This document shows, in pieces, positions 39,641 to 50,939 of a stretch of 64,000 bases of DNA. Source of the DNA: Cryobacterium sp. BB307. Lineage in GTDB: Bacteria > Actinomycetota > Actinomycetes > Actinomycetales > Microbacteriaceae. Position numbers and translations under genes: made by a program. A model generated the notes under the pieces. That model was given only the letters and a program-made list of their open reading frames with translations, did not search any database and was not told the DNA's origin. Where the stretch lies: contig NZ_JAANZA010000001.1 in NCBI RefSeq assembly GCF_012274275.1, positions 744,001 through 808,000 on the forward strand, written 5' to 3'. How positions within the stretch are numbered: position 1 is the stretch's first letter; each line of letters starts with the position of its first letter.

Positions 39641-40085
39641 TCCGCAGCCGTTCTCGCGGGGGCTGTCCGTCGCGGTCATGACGACCGTGCTGTACGGGGC
39701 GGTGCTCGTCGCCGCCTACGGCATTATCAGCGTGCTCACCGACCGCGATGTCGTGTCCGAACCGGATGCCGGTCCGCTCGTCGGGATTGCGATGACCGGC
39801 ACGGCGCTGGTCATCATGTTCTTCGCGATGCTGGGCGGACTGCGTCCCGACCGGGCCCGCGGCCTCCCCGTCGCGCGGGCCCTGGTAACCGGGCTCGGGG
39901 TTTACCTGCTCAGCACGCTCGCGGGCGCCGTGATGTACGCGATCGTGACCGGGAGGCTGCCCGCGTTCATCGTGTTCCTCGGCAATTACTTGCTCAGCCC
40001 GTTCGTGATCAGCTCCGGCGTCATCGCGACACTGTTCATCCTGCTGCTGCCCGTGTTCAGGCTGGTGAATTCTCGCGCGCGCTAG
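39618..40085 (+). CDS. Hypothetical membrane protein, four TM segments
   Basis: A 155-residue integral membrane protein starting with TTG at 39618, inside the end of the previous gene. Four hydrophobic segments are clear: AVMTTVLYGAVLVAAYGII, LVGIAMTGTALVIMFFAMLGG, LVTGLGVYLLSTLAGAVMYAI and ISSGVIATLFILLLPVF. It appears to be a small lineage-restricted membrane protein of unknown function; I cannot assign a family name with certainty. It is probably translated together with the preceding membrane protein. Confidence 0.6.
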   Translation: MNDSTRPDPQPFSRGLSVAVMTTVLYGAVLVAAYGIISVLTDRDVVSEPDAGPLVGIAMTGTALVIMFFAMLGGLRPDRARGLPVARALVTGLGVYLLSTLAGAVMYAIVTGRLPAFIVFLGNYLLSPFVISSGVIATLFILLLPVFRLVNSRAR

Positions 40086-40098
40086 CACATGCGGTCAT

Positions 40099-40127
40099 TT
40101 GACCGGCGTAGGCCGACCGGGTATTCT
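40099..40127 (+). promoter_or_regulatory. Probable str operon promoter
   Basis: TTGACC (40099-40104) and TATTCT (40122-40127) separated by 17 bases, a good match to the housekeeping sigma consensus. The predicted start near 40134 leaves a leader of about 230 bases before rpsL, long enough for regulation, though I see no specific structure in it. Confidence 0.65.
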
Positions 40128-40362
40128 TTTCTGGCGTGCGTTTCGTCGTGCGCGAAACTTCTGTGCTGATTCGAGCACACACTGCGAAGCCGGTTTGAGA
40201 GTCGCGCCCAGCGTGCGATGCAAACCCCACAGCATTCCCAACCAGCGGTACTAAGAGTTTCTTGCGTGCAGCCGGTGGGTCGGGTCTCGAGCAAAGAGAA
40301 GCGAACAACGAAGACCCAAACCAAACGAATATCGCGAGAATCTATACCCAAGGAGTCAGTTA

Positions 40363-40737
40363 GTGCCAACCATTCAGCAGTTGGTCCGCAAGGGCAGGAA
40401 CCCCAAGGTCGTCACGACCAAGGCGCCGGCCCTGAAGGCCAACCCCCAGCAGCGCGGCGTGTGCACCCGCGTCTACACGACGACCCCCAAGAAGCCGAAC
40501 TCGGCGCTGCGCAAGGTCGCCCGTGTCAAGCTGAGCAACGGCACCGAGGTCACCGCGTACATCCCCGGTGAAGGCCACAACCTGCAGGAGCACTCGATGG
40601 TGCTCGTGCGCGGCGGTCGTGTGAAGGACCTCCCGGGTGTTCGCTACAAGATCGTTCGCGGCGCACTGGACACCCAGGCCGTCAAGAACCGCAAGCAGGC
40701 TCGCAGCCGTTACGGCGCGAAGATGGAGAAGAAGTAA
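40363..40737 (+). CDS. rpsL: 30S ribosomal protein uS12
   Basis: A 124-residue decoding-centre protein. It starts with GTG at 40363 after AAGGAG. The streptomycin-relevant lysines are both wild type, in [11 protein letters not shown] (position 43 equivalent) and [12 protein letters not shown] (88 equivalent). It is the first gene of the str operon and overlaps rpsG by one base (TAATG), so the two are translationally coupled. Confidence 0.98.
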   Translation: MPTIQQLVRKGRNPKVVTTKAPALKANPQQRGVCTRVYTTTPKKPNSALRKVARVKLSNGTEVTAYIPGEGHNLQEHSMVLVRGGRVKDLPGVRYKIVRGALDTQAVKNRKQARSRYGAKMEKK

Positions 40738-41207
40738 TGCCTCGCAAGGGACCGGCCCCCAAGCGCCCCGTGGTCAGCGACCCGGTATACGGCGCCCCCA
40801 TCGTCAGCCAGCTCGTCAACAAGATCCTGCTCGACGGCAAGAAGGCCCTCGCTGAGCGCATCGTCTACGACGCGCTCGAAGGCGTCTCCACCAAGACCGG
40901 TGCGGATGCTGTCGTCACGCTGAAGAAGGCGCTCGACAACGTGCGCCCCACCATCGAGGTCAAGAGCCGCCGTGTCGGTGGCTCCACCTACCAGGTGCCC
41001 GTCGAGGTCAAGCCGCACCGCGCGAACACGCTCGCGCTGCGCTGGCTCACCACCTACGCCAAGGCCCGCCGCGAGAAGACCATGACCGAGCGTCTCACCA
41101 ACGAGATCCTCGACGCCTCGAACGGTCTCGGCGCAGCAGTCAAGCGCCGTGAGGACACTCACAAGATGGCCGAGTCGAACAAGGCATTCGCGCACTACCG
41201 CTGGTAA
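40737..41207 (+). CDS. rpsG: 30S ribosomal protein uS7
   Basis: A 156-residue primary 16S rRNA-binding protein of the small-subunit head, normal length. It starts [10 protein letters not shown] and ends with the [16 protein letters not shown]-terminus typical of the family. In many bacteria S7 represses its own operon. Two hairpins lie between its stop and fusA. Confidence 0.98.
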   Translation: MPRKGPAPKRPVVSDPVYGAPIVSQLVNKILLDGKKALAERIVYDALEGVSTKTGADAVVTLKKALDNVRPTIEVKSRRVGGSTYQVPVEVKPHRANTLALRWLTTYAKARREKTMTERLTNEILDASNGLGAAVKRREDTHKMAESNKAFAHYRW

Positions 41208-41226
41208 CAGCGCGCTGGAGCTGAGC

Positions 41227-41281
41227 GGGAGGCCATTTCGTGGCCTCCCCGCCGGCCAGCATGGAGCCCGTCTCGGGCTCC
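41227..41281 (+). terminator. Two tandem hairpins between rpsG and fusA
   Basis: The first stem is GGGAGGCCA (41227-41235) with TGGCCTCCC (41241-41249) and a TTTCG loop. The second is GGAGCCCG (41263-41270) with CGGGCTCC (41274-41281) and a 3-base loop. Neither has a T run. They could be partial terminators, RNase processing sites or the target of S7 control. Confidence 0.5.
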
Positions 41282-41338
41282 GGCAGCGCCCGGCCCCAGC
41301 ATCCGAAGACCCAACCTCAACAGTAAGGAAACCCCCCT

Positions 41339-43453
<2,115 letters not shown>

Positions 43454-43590
43454 CACCTGATTCTTCGCTAAGCTCGGACGGTTAATTACCGCGGGGCGCT
43501 ATCCCGTAACATAAATACACATCCCAGTAGAGTCGCCGGGCACAAACCCGTGTCCGGAGCTTTTACGCGAGAGTCCTGAGGAGGACCACA

Positions 43591-44784
43591 GTGGCTAAGG
43601 CCAAGTTCGAGCGGACTAAGCCGCACGTCAACATCGGAACGATTGGTCACGTTGACCACGGCAAGACGACGCTCACCGCAGCAATCTCGAAGGTGCTCGC
43701 GGACAAGTACCCGTCAAATGTCAACGTTCCGCGTGACTTCGCGACGATCGACTCTGCTCCTGAGGAGCGCCAGCGCGGCATCACGATCAACATCTCGCAC
43801 GTCGAGTACGAGACCCCGAAGCGTCACTACGCACACGTTGACGCCCCTGGTCACGCCGACTACATCAAGAACATGATCACCGGTGCAGCCCAGATGGATG
43901 GCGCGATCCTCGTTGTCGCCGCCACCGACGGCCCGATGGCCCAGACTCGCGAGCACGTTCTGCTCGCGAAGCAGGTCGGCGTTCCGTACCTCATGGTCGC
44001 GCTCAACAAGTCGGACATGGTTGACGACGAGGAGATCCTGGAGCTCGTCGAGCTCGAGGTTCGCGAGCTGCTGTCCAGCCAGGACTTCGACGGTGACAAC
44101 GCACCGGTCATCCGCGTCTCGGGCCTCAAGGCTCTCGAGGGTGACGAGAAGTGGGTCCAGAGCGTGCTCGACCTGATCCAGGCCGCGGATGACAACATCC
44201 CGGACCCGGTTCGTGACCGCGACAAGCCGTTCCTCATGCCGATCGAGGATGTCTTCACGATCACCGGTCGTGGAACCGTCGTCACCGGCCGTGCCGAGCG
44301 TGGCACCCTGGCGATCAACTCGGACGTCGAGATCGTCGGCATCCGCCCGACCCAGAAGACGACCGTCACCGGTATCGAGATGTTCCACAAGCAGCTCGAC
44401 GAGGCCTGGGCCGGCGAGAACTGTGGTCTGCTCCTCCGTGGCACCAAGCGCGAGGACGTCGAGCGCGGCCAGGTCGTCGTGAAGCCGGGTTCGGTCACGC
44501 CGCACACCGTCTTCGAGGGCACCGCGTACATCCTGTCCAAGGACGAGGGTGGCCGTCACAACCCGTTCTACGGCAACTACCGTCCGCAGTTCTACTTCCG
44601 CACCACGGACGTCACCGGCGTCATCACGCTGCCCGAGGGCACCGAGATGGTCATGCCCGGTGACACCACCGAGATGACGGTCGAGCTCATCCAGCCGATC
44701 GCCATGGAAGAGGGCCTCGGCTTCGCGATCCGTGAGGGTGGCCGCACCGTCGGCGCCGGCAAGGTCACGAAGATCGTCAAGTAG
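43591..44784 (+). CDS. tuf: Elongation factor Tu
   Basis: A 397-residue GTPase that delivers aminoacyl-tRNA. Motifs: [36 protein letters not shown] start at 43591 after GAGGAGG. The gap upstream is unusually AT-rich around 43505-43520 and holds a CCGGGCAC/GTGTCCGG hairpin (43536-43557), so tuf may have its own promoter in addition to the str promoter. It is followed by a strong terminator. Confidence 0.98.
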   Translation: MAKAKFERTKPHVNIGTIGHVDHGKTTLTAAISKVLADKYPSNVNVPRDFATIDSAPEERQRGITINISHVEYETPKRHYAHVDAPGHADYIKNMITGAAQMDGAILVVAATDGPMAQTREHVLLAKQVGVPYLMVALNKSDMVDDEEILELVELEVRELLSSQDFDGDNAPVIRVSGLKALEGDEKWVQSVLDLIQAADDNIPDPVRDRDKPFLMPIEDVFTITGRGTVVTGRAERGTLAINSDVEIVGIRPTQKTTVTGIEMFHKQLDEAWAGENCGLLLRGTKREDVERGQVVVKPGSVTPHTVFEGTAYILSKDEGGRHNPFYGNYRPQFYFRTTDVTGVITLPEGTEMVMPGDTTEMTVELIQPIAMEEGLGFAIREGGRTVGAGKVTKIVK

Positions 44785-44803
44785 TTCTTTCGAACAACGT
44801 CGA

Positions 44804-44833
44804 GAAGGGTCGCACCTGAGGGTGCGGCCCTTC
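44804..44833 (+). terminator. Terminator of the str operon after tuf
   Basis: Arms GAAGGGTCGCACC (44804-44816) and GGTGCGGCCCTTC (44821-44833) pair at 12 of 13 positions with a 4-base loop, then TTGCGTTT. It ends the str operon, so rpsJ must have its own promoter. Confidence 0.8.
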
Positions 44834-44856
44834 TTGCGTTTCCGGATGCTGGGTGG

Positions 44857-44955
44857 CGCGCCCGTTCCGGACATCCGCTACCCGTGCGCCGGGCGCGTCC
44901 GTCCGCAGGTGGCGCGTACCGCCGGAACTGCGCGCCGCCCTCCTCTCCTCCACAC
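44857..44955 (-). repeat. GC-rich REP-like element, family B, locus 2 (left inverted copy)
   Basis: Read on the minus strand, this starts with GTGTGGAGGAG (complement of 44945-44955) and ends with the 22-base GCGGATGTCCGGAACGGGCGCG (complement of 44857-44878). The same two end blocks occur in direct orientation at 46840-46850 and 46917-46938. The middle parts are diverged but share GGCGGCGCGCA. The two copies are therefore inverted and enclose two genes. Confidence 0.7.
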
Positions 44956-45031
44956 CTCGCGTCTTCCTCGCCCCAAGCACGGATGCCGGCCGTCTGACGC
45001 CGATGCGCCGCACCGCCCCGACACTGGGCGG

Positions 45032-45979
45032 ATGGAACTCGACATTCCGCCGGGACTGATCTTCGTCCGGGACCTGGCCAGCCACGGGATCGACGACCGC
45101 GGCCTGCGACGCGCGGCGGAGCGCGGCACCGCGGTGCGCTTGCGCCGCGGCGTGTACTTCAACGGCCCATGGAAGTCGCTGACGGCCGAGGAGCGCTACC
45201 GGCTACGCTGCGAGGCGGTCGCACGTGCCACGGAAGAGCTGCCCTTGTTGTCGCACCAGTCGGCCGCGGCCATCCTCGGACTCCCGTCGCTCGACTCGTG
45301 GATGAGCGATGTGCACATCACGATCGAGCCCGCCGCGGGTGGCCGGTCACGCAACGGCGTTCGGCGGCACGCGGGTGTCGTGCCAGCGGCGTCGCGCATC
45401 GAGGTCGACGGGATGCTCGTGACCAACGTGCCGCGCACAGTGATTGATCTCGCTACCACCGCCTCGTTCAGAAGCGCCGTAGCCGCTGCGGATTTCGCGA
45501 TCCGGGCGCGGGCGCCCCTGACGAGCCGTGACGAGCTGTGGGCGGAGTTCACGGGGATGCGGCCCTTCAGCAACATGCGACGCGCACAACGGGTGCTCGA
45601 GTTCGCCACGGAGCTATCTGACTCGCCGGGGGAGTCGCTGAGTCGCGTCGTCATGCATGAGCTCGGGTTCCCGGAGCCGGAGCTTCAAGCGCACTTCACC
45701 AACCGATCCGGCGGCGATATCTACACGGACTTCTACTGGCCCGAGCATTCGGTCGTTGGGGAGTTCGACGGGCGTGCCAAGTACGAGCGCGAGCAGTACC
45801 TCGGCGGCTTCACGCCCGAGGAGAAGCTGTGGAAGGAGAAGCTTCGCGAGGATGATGTGCGCCGCCATGTCCGCCGCTTCGTGCGCTGGGGCTGGAAGGA
45901 GGCGATGAACCCGATGGAGCTGCGTGCGCTGCTGGACGACGCGGGCCTACCGCGGCTGCGCATCCGACTCCTAACCTGA
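45032..45979 (+). CDS. AbiEi antitoxin-like / DUF559 (PD-(D/E)XK-like) protein
   Basis: A 315-residue protein from the ATG at 45032. The N-terminal ~100 residues resemble the AbiEi-type winged-helix domain (GIDDRGLRRAAERGTAVRLRRGVYF). The C-terminal part, with YTDFYWPEHSVVGEFDG, then KYERE and EKLREDDVRRHVRRFVRWGW, resembles the DUF559/Vsr-like nuclease fold: an Asp, an ExD-like Glu-Phe-Asp and a following Lys. No AbiEii toxin gene is next to it, so a complete type IV toxin-antitoxin pair is absent. It lies in an inverted-repeat-bounded interruption between tuf and rpsJ. The open frame extends upstream through the repeat, which is not credible coding sequence. Confidence 0.65.
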   Translation: MELDIPPGLIFVRDLASHGIDDRGLRRAAERGTAVRLRRGVYFNGPWKSLTAEERYRLRCEAVARATEELPLLSHQSAAAILGLPSLDSWMSDVHITIEPAAGGRSRNGVRRHAGVVPAASRIEVDGMLVTNVPRTVIDLATTASFRSAVAAADFAIRARAPLTSRDELWAEFTGMRPFSNMRRAQRVLEFATELSDSPGESLSRVVMHELGFPEPELQAHFTNRSGGDIYTDFYWPEHSVVGEFDGRAKYEREQYLGGFTPEEKLWKEKLREDDVRRHVRRFVRWGWKEAMNPMELRALLDDAGLPRLRIRLLT

Positions 45980-46018
45980 CCCCATCGCCTCTCTCGACCG
46001 GCAGGGTAGCTTGGCGGG

Positions 46019-46834
46019 GTGACGAAAGCACGCGGGTGGACAAGCGGCAGCGCCTTGAACGTGGCGGTTCTCGGATACGGCGCGATCGGTGCCAGCGTCT
46101 CGAACTCGCTTGCGGCGGGTGCTGTGGAGGGAGCTCGGCTGGCGGGCGTCATCACACGGACGGGCGCCGGCACGCACCCGCATCAGGGTCTGTCCCTGGA
46201 CGACGCGCTGACCGTCAGCGACATCGTCGTCGAGTGCGCGGGCACCGCCGCCGTGACTGAGCACGGTCCGCGCATCATCGCATCCGGTACAGACTTGTTC
46301 GTCGCATCGATCGGAGCGCTTGCGGATGCTGACGTCCGCGCCAGGCTGCTACAGGGCCCGGGGGCCCTGTACTTGACCACGGGGGCGATTGGCGGGCTCG
46401 ACATTCTGAGCGCGGCCGCTTTCGGCGGTGGGTTGGACTCGATCGAACTCACGACCACGAAGAAGGCCCGAACGCTGGTGCAGCCCTGGATGGACGCGGC
46501 ACAGGCGGAAGCGCTCAGGGGGAGCGATGAACCGACTACGGTCTTCAGCGGAGGGGTCGAGGACGCGATTCGTCTGTTCCCGAAGTCATTGAATGTGGCG
46601 GTAGCGCTCGCGGTCGCCACCGGGGAGTGGGAACGGACAAGGGTGACCATGATCGCTGACCCGAATGCGGAGCTGACCACACACGAGATCGCCGCACGGG
46701 GGAGCGCCGGCAGCTATGGGTTCACGGTATCCAACCTGCCGCACGAATCGAACCCGGCGACAAGCAAGGTCGTGCCGGCCGCACTTCTGCGGGGGCTGGC
46801 GAAGCTCGCACGCCCCTCAGGCACGTTCTTGTAA
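46019..46834 (+). CDS. L-aspartate dehydrogenase (NadX-like)
   Basis: A 271-residue NAD(P)-dependent enzyme, likely converting L-aspartate to iminoaspartate for NAD synthesis. Seen are the Rossmann loop VLGYGAIGAS near residues 17-26, the SIGALAD region, TGAIGGLDILSAA, ELTTTKKA, and the active-site His in PHESNPATSK. GTG start at 46019. It follows the AbiEi-like gene by 39 bp. No nad genes are nearby. Confident at family level; whether the true substrate is aspartate needs assay. Confidence 0.82.
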   Translation: MTKARGWTSGSALNVAVLGYGAIGASVSNSLAAGAVEGARLAGVITRTGAGTHPHQGLSLDDALTVSDIVVECAGTAAVTEHGPRIIASGTDLFVASIGALADADVRARLLQGPGALYLTTGAIGGLDILSAAAFGGGLDSIELTTTKKARTLVQPWMDAAQAEALRGSDEPTTVFSGGVEDAIRLFPKSLNVAVALAVATGEWERTRVTMIADPNAELTTHEIAARGSAGSYGFTVSNLPHESNPATSKVVPAALLRGLAKLARPSGTFL

Positions 46835-47415
46835 TGCGGGTGTGGAGGAGGGGTCGGCGGCGCGCAATTGCGGCGGACCGCGGCAGCTCCGGACAGGGGC
46901 GACAGGTGCGCCGGGCGCGGATGTCCGGAACGGGCGCGCTGCGGAGCAGGGAGGCGGCCGTCCGGGCGGGGCGCGGATGTCCGGAACGGGCGTGAATGGG
47001 CACAGTGGGGGCGGAAGTCCGGACCTGGCATGCAGGCGGGAGGGGTACAGTGAGTGAAGCGGAGTCCGCGACACGCCCGGGTTGCAGCAAATGCCGGGTT
47101 GTGGCAAACTCTTCTAGTTCAACATTTCGTTTCACCGCGCAGGTGGGCGGATCACTATCCAGGCAGTGCATAGGACACGTTTCCTAGGCCGCGGGTAGCA
47201 GAACAACAAAACCGACACTCGAAGATCCGTGGTGACACGTGTGTCCAGCGAGGGCGACACGCCCGAGCGCGGGGGTCGGTGAATGACGTTGCGTCCGGTG
47301 GAGATATCGCCGGGCGTGTGACAGAAAAACAGTGGTGCGAAAGCAGAAGTGCTTTCAGCTGCACAGGTTCATCCGGTTCCCGGATGCGCCCGTACAACAG
47401 AGAGAGAGTCAGGCT
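46835..47415. other. 581-bp region upstream of rpsJ: repeats, then S10 leader
   Basis: After the repeats (to 46992) the sequence becomes less GC-biased. A weak promoter candidate is TTGCAG near 47082, a 17-base gap and CAAACT near 47105. The likely leader has two stem-loops: GTGCGAAAGC...GCTTTC...GCAC around 47335-47363 and CATCCGG/CCGGATG at 47370-47386, just upstream of the rpsJ ribosome site. A protein-binding leader (L4 in other bacteria) is an inference. No open frame here looks like a gene. Confidence 0.5.
46840..46992 (+). repeat. GC-rich REP-like element, family B, locus 3 (right copy plus partial duplicate)
   Basis: It begins GTGTGGAGGAG at 46840, has GGCGGCGCGCA near 46856, and ends with GCGGATGTCCGGAACGGGCGCG at 46917-46938. 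A second, partial copy of the end block (20 bases identical) is at 46973-46992. The whole is the inverted partner of 44857-44955. Confidence 0.7.
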
Positions 47416-47724
47416 ATGGCGGGACAGAAGATCCGCATCCGACTGAAGTCGTATGACCACGAGGTCATCGACAGCTCGGCGCGCAAGATCGTCGACACGG
47501 TCACCCGTGCGGGTGCGACGGTTGTCGGCCCAGTGCCGCTTCCGACCGAGAAGAACGTGGTCACTGTGATCCGTTCCCCTCACAAGTACAAGGACAGCCG
47601 AGAGCACTTCGAGAAGCGCACCCACAAGCGCCTGATCGACATCATCGACCCGACTCCGAAGGCCGTCGACTCGCTCATGCGTCTCGACCTGCCCGCTGAC
47701 GTCAACATCGAGATCAAGCTCTGA
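47416..47724 (+). CDS. rpsJ: 30S ribosomal protein uS10
   Basis: A 102-residue protein of the 30S head, also NusE in antitermination complexes. It starts at the ATG at 47416 ([19 protein letters not shown]), normal length; the open frame upstream is leader sequence. SRE-like purine-rich AGAGAGAG lies just upstream. First gene of the S10 operon. Confidence 0.98.
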   Translation: MAGQKIRIRLKSYDHEVIDSSARKIVDTVTRAGATVVGPVPLPTEKNVVTVIRSPHKYKDSREHFEKRTHKRLIDIIDPTPKAVDSLMRLDLPADVNIEIKL

Positions 47725-47747
47725 GCTGGATAGGGACTGTAGAGAAC

Positions 47748-48404
47748 ATGGCTACCGCCACTAACAAGACCATCAAGGGTCTGCTCGGCACCAAGCTCGG
47801 CATGACCCAGGTGTGGGATTCCAACAACAAGCTCATCCCGGTCACGGTCATCGAGGTCGCCCCGAACGTCGTGACGCAGCTGCGTACCGAGGATGTCGAC
47901 GGCTACGCGGCCGTGCAGATCGCCTACGGCCAGATCGACCCGCGCAAGGTCAACAAGCCCAGCGCAGGCCACTTCGCCAAGGCGGGCGTGACCCCGCGCC
48001 GCTACCTCACCGAGATTCGCACCGCTGACGCCGCCGAGTACAGCCTCGGCCAGGAGCTCACGGTCGACACCTTCGAGGCCGGCACCAAGGTCGACGTCGT
48101 CGGCACCAGCAAGGGCAAGGGCTTCGCCGGTGCCATGAAGCGCCACAACTTCCAGGGTGTCAGCGCATCGCACGGTGCTCACCGCAACCACCGCAAGCCC
48201 GGCTCGATCGGCGCTTCTGCCACTCCGGGCCGCGTGTTCAAGGGCAAGAAGATGGCCGGCCGCATGGGTGGCGAGCGCGTTGCGGTGCAGGGCCTCGCGG
48301 TTCACGCCGTCGACGCCGAGAAGAACCTCCTGCTGGTCAAGGGTGCCGTTCCCGGCGCTCGCGGCCGCATCGTATTCGTTCGCACTTCAGTGAAGGGGGC
48401 GTAA
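47748..48404 (+). CDS. rplC: 50S ribosomal protein uL3
   Basis: A 218-residue early-assembly 23S rRNA-binding protein. Family signatures are [14 protein letters not shown] at the N-terminus and the central loop [23 protein letters not shown] that reaches toward the peptidyl-transferase centre. The tail [13 protein letters not shown] is normal. It ends 2 bases before rplD. Confidence 0.98.
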   Translation: MATATNKTIKGLLGTKLGMTQVWDSNNKLIPVTVIEVAPNVVTQLRTEDVDGYAAVQIAYGQIDPRKVNKPSAGHFAKAGVTPRRYLTEIRTADAAEYSLGQELTVDTFEAGTKVDVVGTSKGKGFAGAMKRHNFQGVSASHGAHRNHRKPGSIGASATPGRVFKGKKMAGRMGGERVAVQGLAVHAVDAEKNLLLVKGAVPGARGRIVFVRTSVKGA

Positions 48405-48406
48405 CC

Positions 48407-49069
48407 ATGGCCGCAGCTCACACGCTTGACGTCGTCGACGCCAAGGGCAAGAAGGCCGGCACGGTCGACCTTCCGGCCGAGGTCTTCGACGTCCAGACCA
48501 ACGTTCCGCTGATCCACCAGGTCGTCGTCGCCCAGCGCGCCGCCGCCCGCCAGGGCACCCACTCTACGCTCCGCCGTGGCGAGGTCTCCGGCTCCGGTGT
48601 TAAGCCGTTCAAGCAGAAGGGCACCGGTCGTGCCCGTCAGGGCTCCGTCCGCATGCCGCAGCACCGCGGCGGTGGCATCGTCCACGGACCGAAGCCCCGC
48701 GACTACGACCAGCGCACCCCCAAGAAGATGATCGCCGCAGCACTGCTCGGAGCACTTTCCGACCGTGCCCGTGGCGAGCGCATCCACGTCATCGAGTCCC
48801 TCGTGGTCGGCGACACCCCGTCGACGAAGGTCGTCTCGGAGCTGCTCGACACGGTCACCTCGAGCCGCAACGTGCTCATCGTGATCGAGCGTGACGACGA
48901 GCTCGGCTACAAGAGCGTGCGCAACATGCCCACCGTTCACGTCCTGCCCGTTGACCAGCTCAACGCGTACGACGTGCTCGTGAGCGACGACATCGTCTTC
49001 ACCAAGGCAGCGTTCGAGTCGTTCGTCGCCGCGAAGACCGCGAACAAGACTGAGGAGGCCAGCGCATGA
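48407..49069 (+). CDS. rplD: 50S ribosomal protein uL4
   Basis: A 220-residue 23S-binding protein with the exit-tunnel loop [24 protein letters not shown] and the [14 protein letters not shown] motif. In E. coli L4 represses the S10 operon; whether it does here is unknown. Its stop overlaps the rplW start by 4 bases (ATGA). Confidence 0.98.
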   Translation: MAAAHTLDVVDAKGKKAGTVDLPAEVFDVQTNVPLIHQVVVAQRAAARQGTHSTLRRGEVSGSGVKPFKQKGTGRARQGSVRMPQHRGGGIVHGPKPRDYDQRTPKKMIAAALLGALSDRARGERIHVIESLVVGDTPSTKVVSELLDTVTSSRNVLIVIERDDELGYKSVRNMPTVHVLPVDQLNAYDVLVSDDIVFTKAAFESFVAAKTANKTEEASA

Positions 49070-49365
49070 GCGCCACCTATAAGGACCCGCGCGACGTCAT
49101 CCTCGCGCCCGTCGTCTCGGAGAAGAGCTACAGCCTGATCGATGCGGGCAAGTACACCTTCGAGGTGGACCCCCGCTCGAACAAGACCGAGATCAAGCTC
49201 GCGATCGAGAAGATCTTCGGCGTCAAGGTCGAGTCGATCAACACGCTCAACAAGAAGGGCAAGACGCGCCGCACCCGTTTCGGGATCGGCAAGCGCAAGG
49301 ACACCAAGCGCGCGATCGTCACCCTCAAGTCCGGTTCAATCGACATCTTCACGGCTGTCGGCTAG
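49066..49365 (+). CDS. rplW: 50S ribosomal protein uL23
   Basis: A 99-residue protein at the polypeptide exit, a docking point for trigger factor and SRP. Motifs: PVVSEKSY and the basic loop [18 protein letters not shown]. Overlaps rplD by 4 bases, and rplB follows after 18 bases. Confidence 0.98.
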   Translation: MSATYKDPRDVILAPVVSEKSYSLIDAGKYTFEVDPRSNKTEIKLAIEKIFGVKVESINTLNKKGKTRRTRFGIGKRKDTKRAIVTLKSGSIDIFTAVG

Positions 49366-49383
49366 GGCTGAAGGAAGAGAAAC

Positions 49384-50223
49384 ATGGCTATTCGCAAGTA
49401 CAAGCCCACGACGCCAGGTCGTCGCGGCTCCTCGGTGGCAGACTTCGCCGAGATCACCCGCTCGACCCCGGAGAAGTCGCTGCTGCGTCCGCTCCCGAAG
49501 ACGGGTGGCCGCAACAGCTCCGGCCGCATCACCACGCGTCACATCGGTGGCGGCCACAAGCGCCAGTACCGCGTCATCGACTTCAAGCGCAATGACAAGG
49601 ATGGCGTCAACGCCAAGGTCGCTCACATCGAGTACGACCCGAACCGCACCGCACGCATCGCGCTGCTGCACTTCGTCGACGGCACCAAGCGGTACATCAT
49701 CGCGCCGGAGAAGCTGAAGCAGGGCGACATCGTCGAGTCGGGTCCGTCGGCTGACATCAAGCCGGGCAACAACCTGCCGCTGAAGAACATCCCGGTCGGT
49801 ACCGTCGTGCACGCGATCGAGCTCAAGCCGGGCGGTGGCGCCAAGCTCGCCCGTTCTGCCGGCTCGTCGGTTCGTCTCGTCGCCAAGGATGGCCCGTACG
49901 CGCAGCTCCGTCTCCCCTCCGGCGAGATCCGCAACGTCGACGCGCGCTGCCGCGCCACCGTCGGCGAGGTCGGCAACGCCGAGCAGTCGAACATCAACTG
50001 GGGCAAGGCTGGCCGGATGCGGTGGAAGGGCGTTCGCCCGACCGTCCGCGGTGTCGCAATGAACCCGGTCGACCACCCGCACGGTGGTGGTGAGGGTAAG
50101 ACCTCCGGTGGTCGCCACCCGGTCACCCCGTGGGGTCAGGCCGAGGGCCGTACCCGCAAGCCAAACCTCGAGAGCGACAAGCTCATCGTCCGTCGTCGCA
50201 CCGTCGGCAAGAAGCGCAAGTAG
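49384..50223 (+). CDS. rplB: 50S ribosomal protein uL2
   Basis: A 279-residue protein required for subunit joining and peptidyl transfer. Signatures are [12 protein letters not shown] and the C-terminal loop [14 protein letters not shown] with the conserved active-centre His. Length is normal. It has a good Shine-Dalgarno sequence (GGAAGAGA) 6-8 bases before the ATG. Confidence 0.98.
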   Translation: MAIRKYKPTTPGRRGSSVADFAEITRSTPEKSLLRPLPKTGGRNSSGRITTRHIGGGHKRQYRVIDFKRNDKDGVNAKVAHIEYDPNRTARIALLHFVDGTKRYIIAPEKLKQGDIVESGPSADIKPGNNLPLKNIPVGTVVHAIELKPGGGAKLARSAGSSVRLVAKDGPYAQLRLPSGEIRNVDARCRATVGEVGNAEQSNINWGKAGRMRWKGVRPTVRGVAMNPVDHPHGGGEGKTSGGRHPVTPWGQAEGRTRKPNLESDKLIVRRRTVGKKRK

Positions 50224-50235
50224 GAGTTGTAGAGG

Positions 50236-50517
50236 ATGCCACGCAGTCTCAAGAAGGGCCCCTTCGTTGACGATCACCTGCTTCGCAAGGTCGTTACTCA
50301 GAACGAGGCCAAGAGCAAGAACGTAATCAAGACCTGGTCACGCCGCTCCATGATCGTCCCGGCCATGCTTGGCCACACGATCGCGGTGCACGACGGTCGC
50401 AAGCACATCCCGGTGTTCGTCACCGAGACCATGGTGGGTCACAAGCTCGGAGAGTTCGCCCCCACCCGCACCTTCCGTGGACACGTGAAGGACGACAAGA
50501 AGGGTCGCCGCCGCTAA
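50236..50517 (+). CDS. rpsS: 30S ribosomal protein uS19
   Basis: A 93-residue head protein that pairs with uS13 near the A-site finger. Begins [15 protein letters not shown] and contains [24 protein letters not shown], both family hallmarks. Spaced 12 bases from rplB. Confidence 0.98.
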   Translation: MPRSLKKGPFVDDHLLRKVVTQNEAKSKNVIKTWSRRSMIVPAMLGHTIAVHDGRKHIPVFVTETMVGHKLGEFAPTRTFRGHVKDDKKGRRR

Positions 50518-50543
50518 CCGCGGTGGCGCAAGGAGGTAGAGAA

Positions 50544-50939
50544 ATGGTGGAGTCGATCGCACGAGTGCGACACATCCGCGTGACCCCCATGAAGGCTCGC
50601 CGCGTCGTCGACATGATCCGCGGTAAGCAGGCAACAGAGGCACTCGCGATTCTGAAGTTCGCACCGCAGGCAGCGAGCGAGCCCGTGTACAAGCTGGTCG
50701 CATCCGCGGTCGCCAACGCACGGGTCAAGGCAGACAACGAGAACACGTACCTGAACGAGGACGACCTGTTCATCGCCAGCGCGTACGTTGACGAGGGCAC
50801 GACGCTCAAGCGGTTCCAGCCGCGTGCACAGGGCCGCGCGTTCAAGATCCTCAAGCGCACCAGCCACATCACCGTTGTGCTGGCGACGCCAAGCGAGGCC
50901 GACGTGGCACAGGCTGCCAGGAAGGCAGGAAAGAAGTAA
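50544..50939 (+). CDS. rplV: 50S ribosomal protein uL22
   Basis: A 131-residue exit-tunnel protein. The start is the ATG at 50544 ([15 protein letters not shown]), 6 bases after AAGGAGG; an in-frame upstream ATG at 50523 would place the ribosome site inside the gene. The tunnel hairpin is [19 protein letters not shown]. The stop overlaps rpsC by one base. Confidence 0.97.
   Translation: MVESIARVRHIRVTPMKARRVVDMIRGKQATEALAILKFAPQAASEPVYKLVASAVANARVKADNENTYLNEDDLFIASAYVDEGTTLKRFQPRAQGRAFKILKRTSHITVVLATPSEADVAQAARKAGKK

Noticed and set aside
40480-40640. Possible streptomycin-resistance changes in rpsL
   Set aside because: Both key lysines (43 and 88 equivalents) are present.
44732-45031. N-terminal extension of the AbiEi-like gene
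   Set aside because: The open frame runs back into tuf, the terminator and the repeat element. The composition changes at 45032, where the family-like sequence begins.
44840-47000. Insertion sequence or transposon
   Set aside because: No transposase or integrase gene, and no target duplication that I can see. Reported as a repeat-bounded interruption instead.
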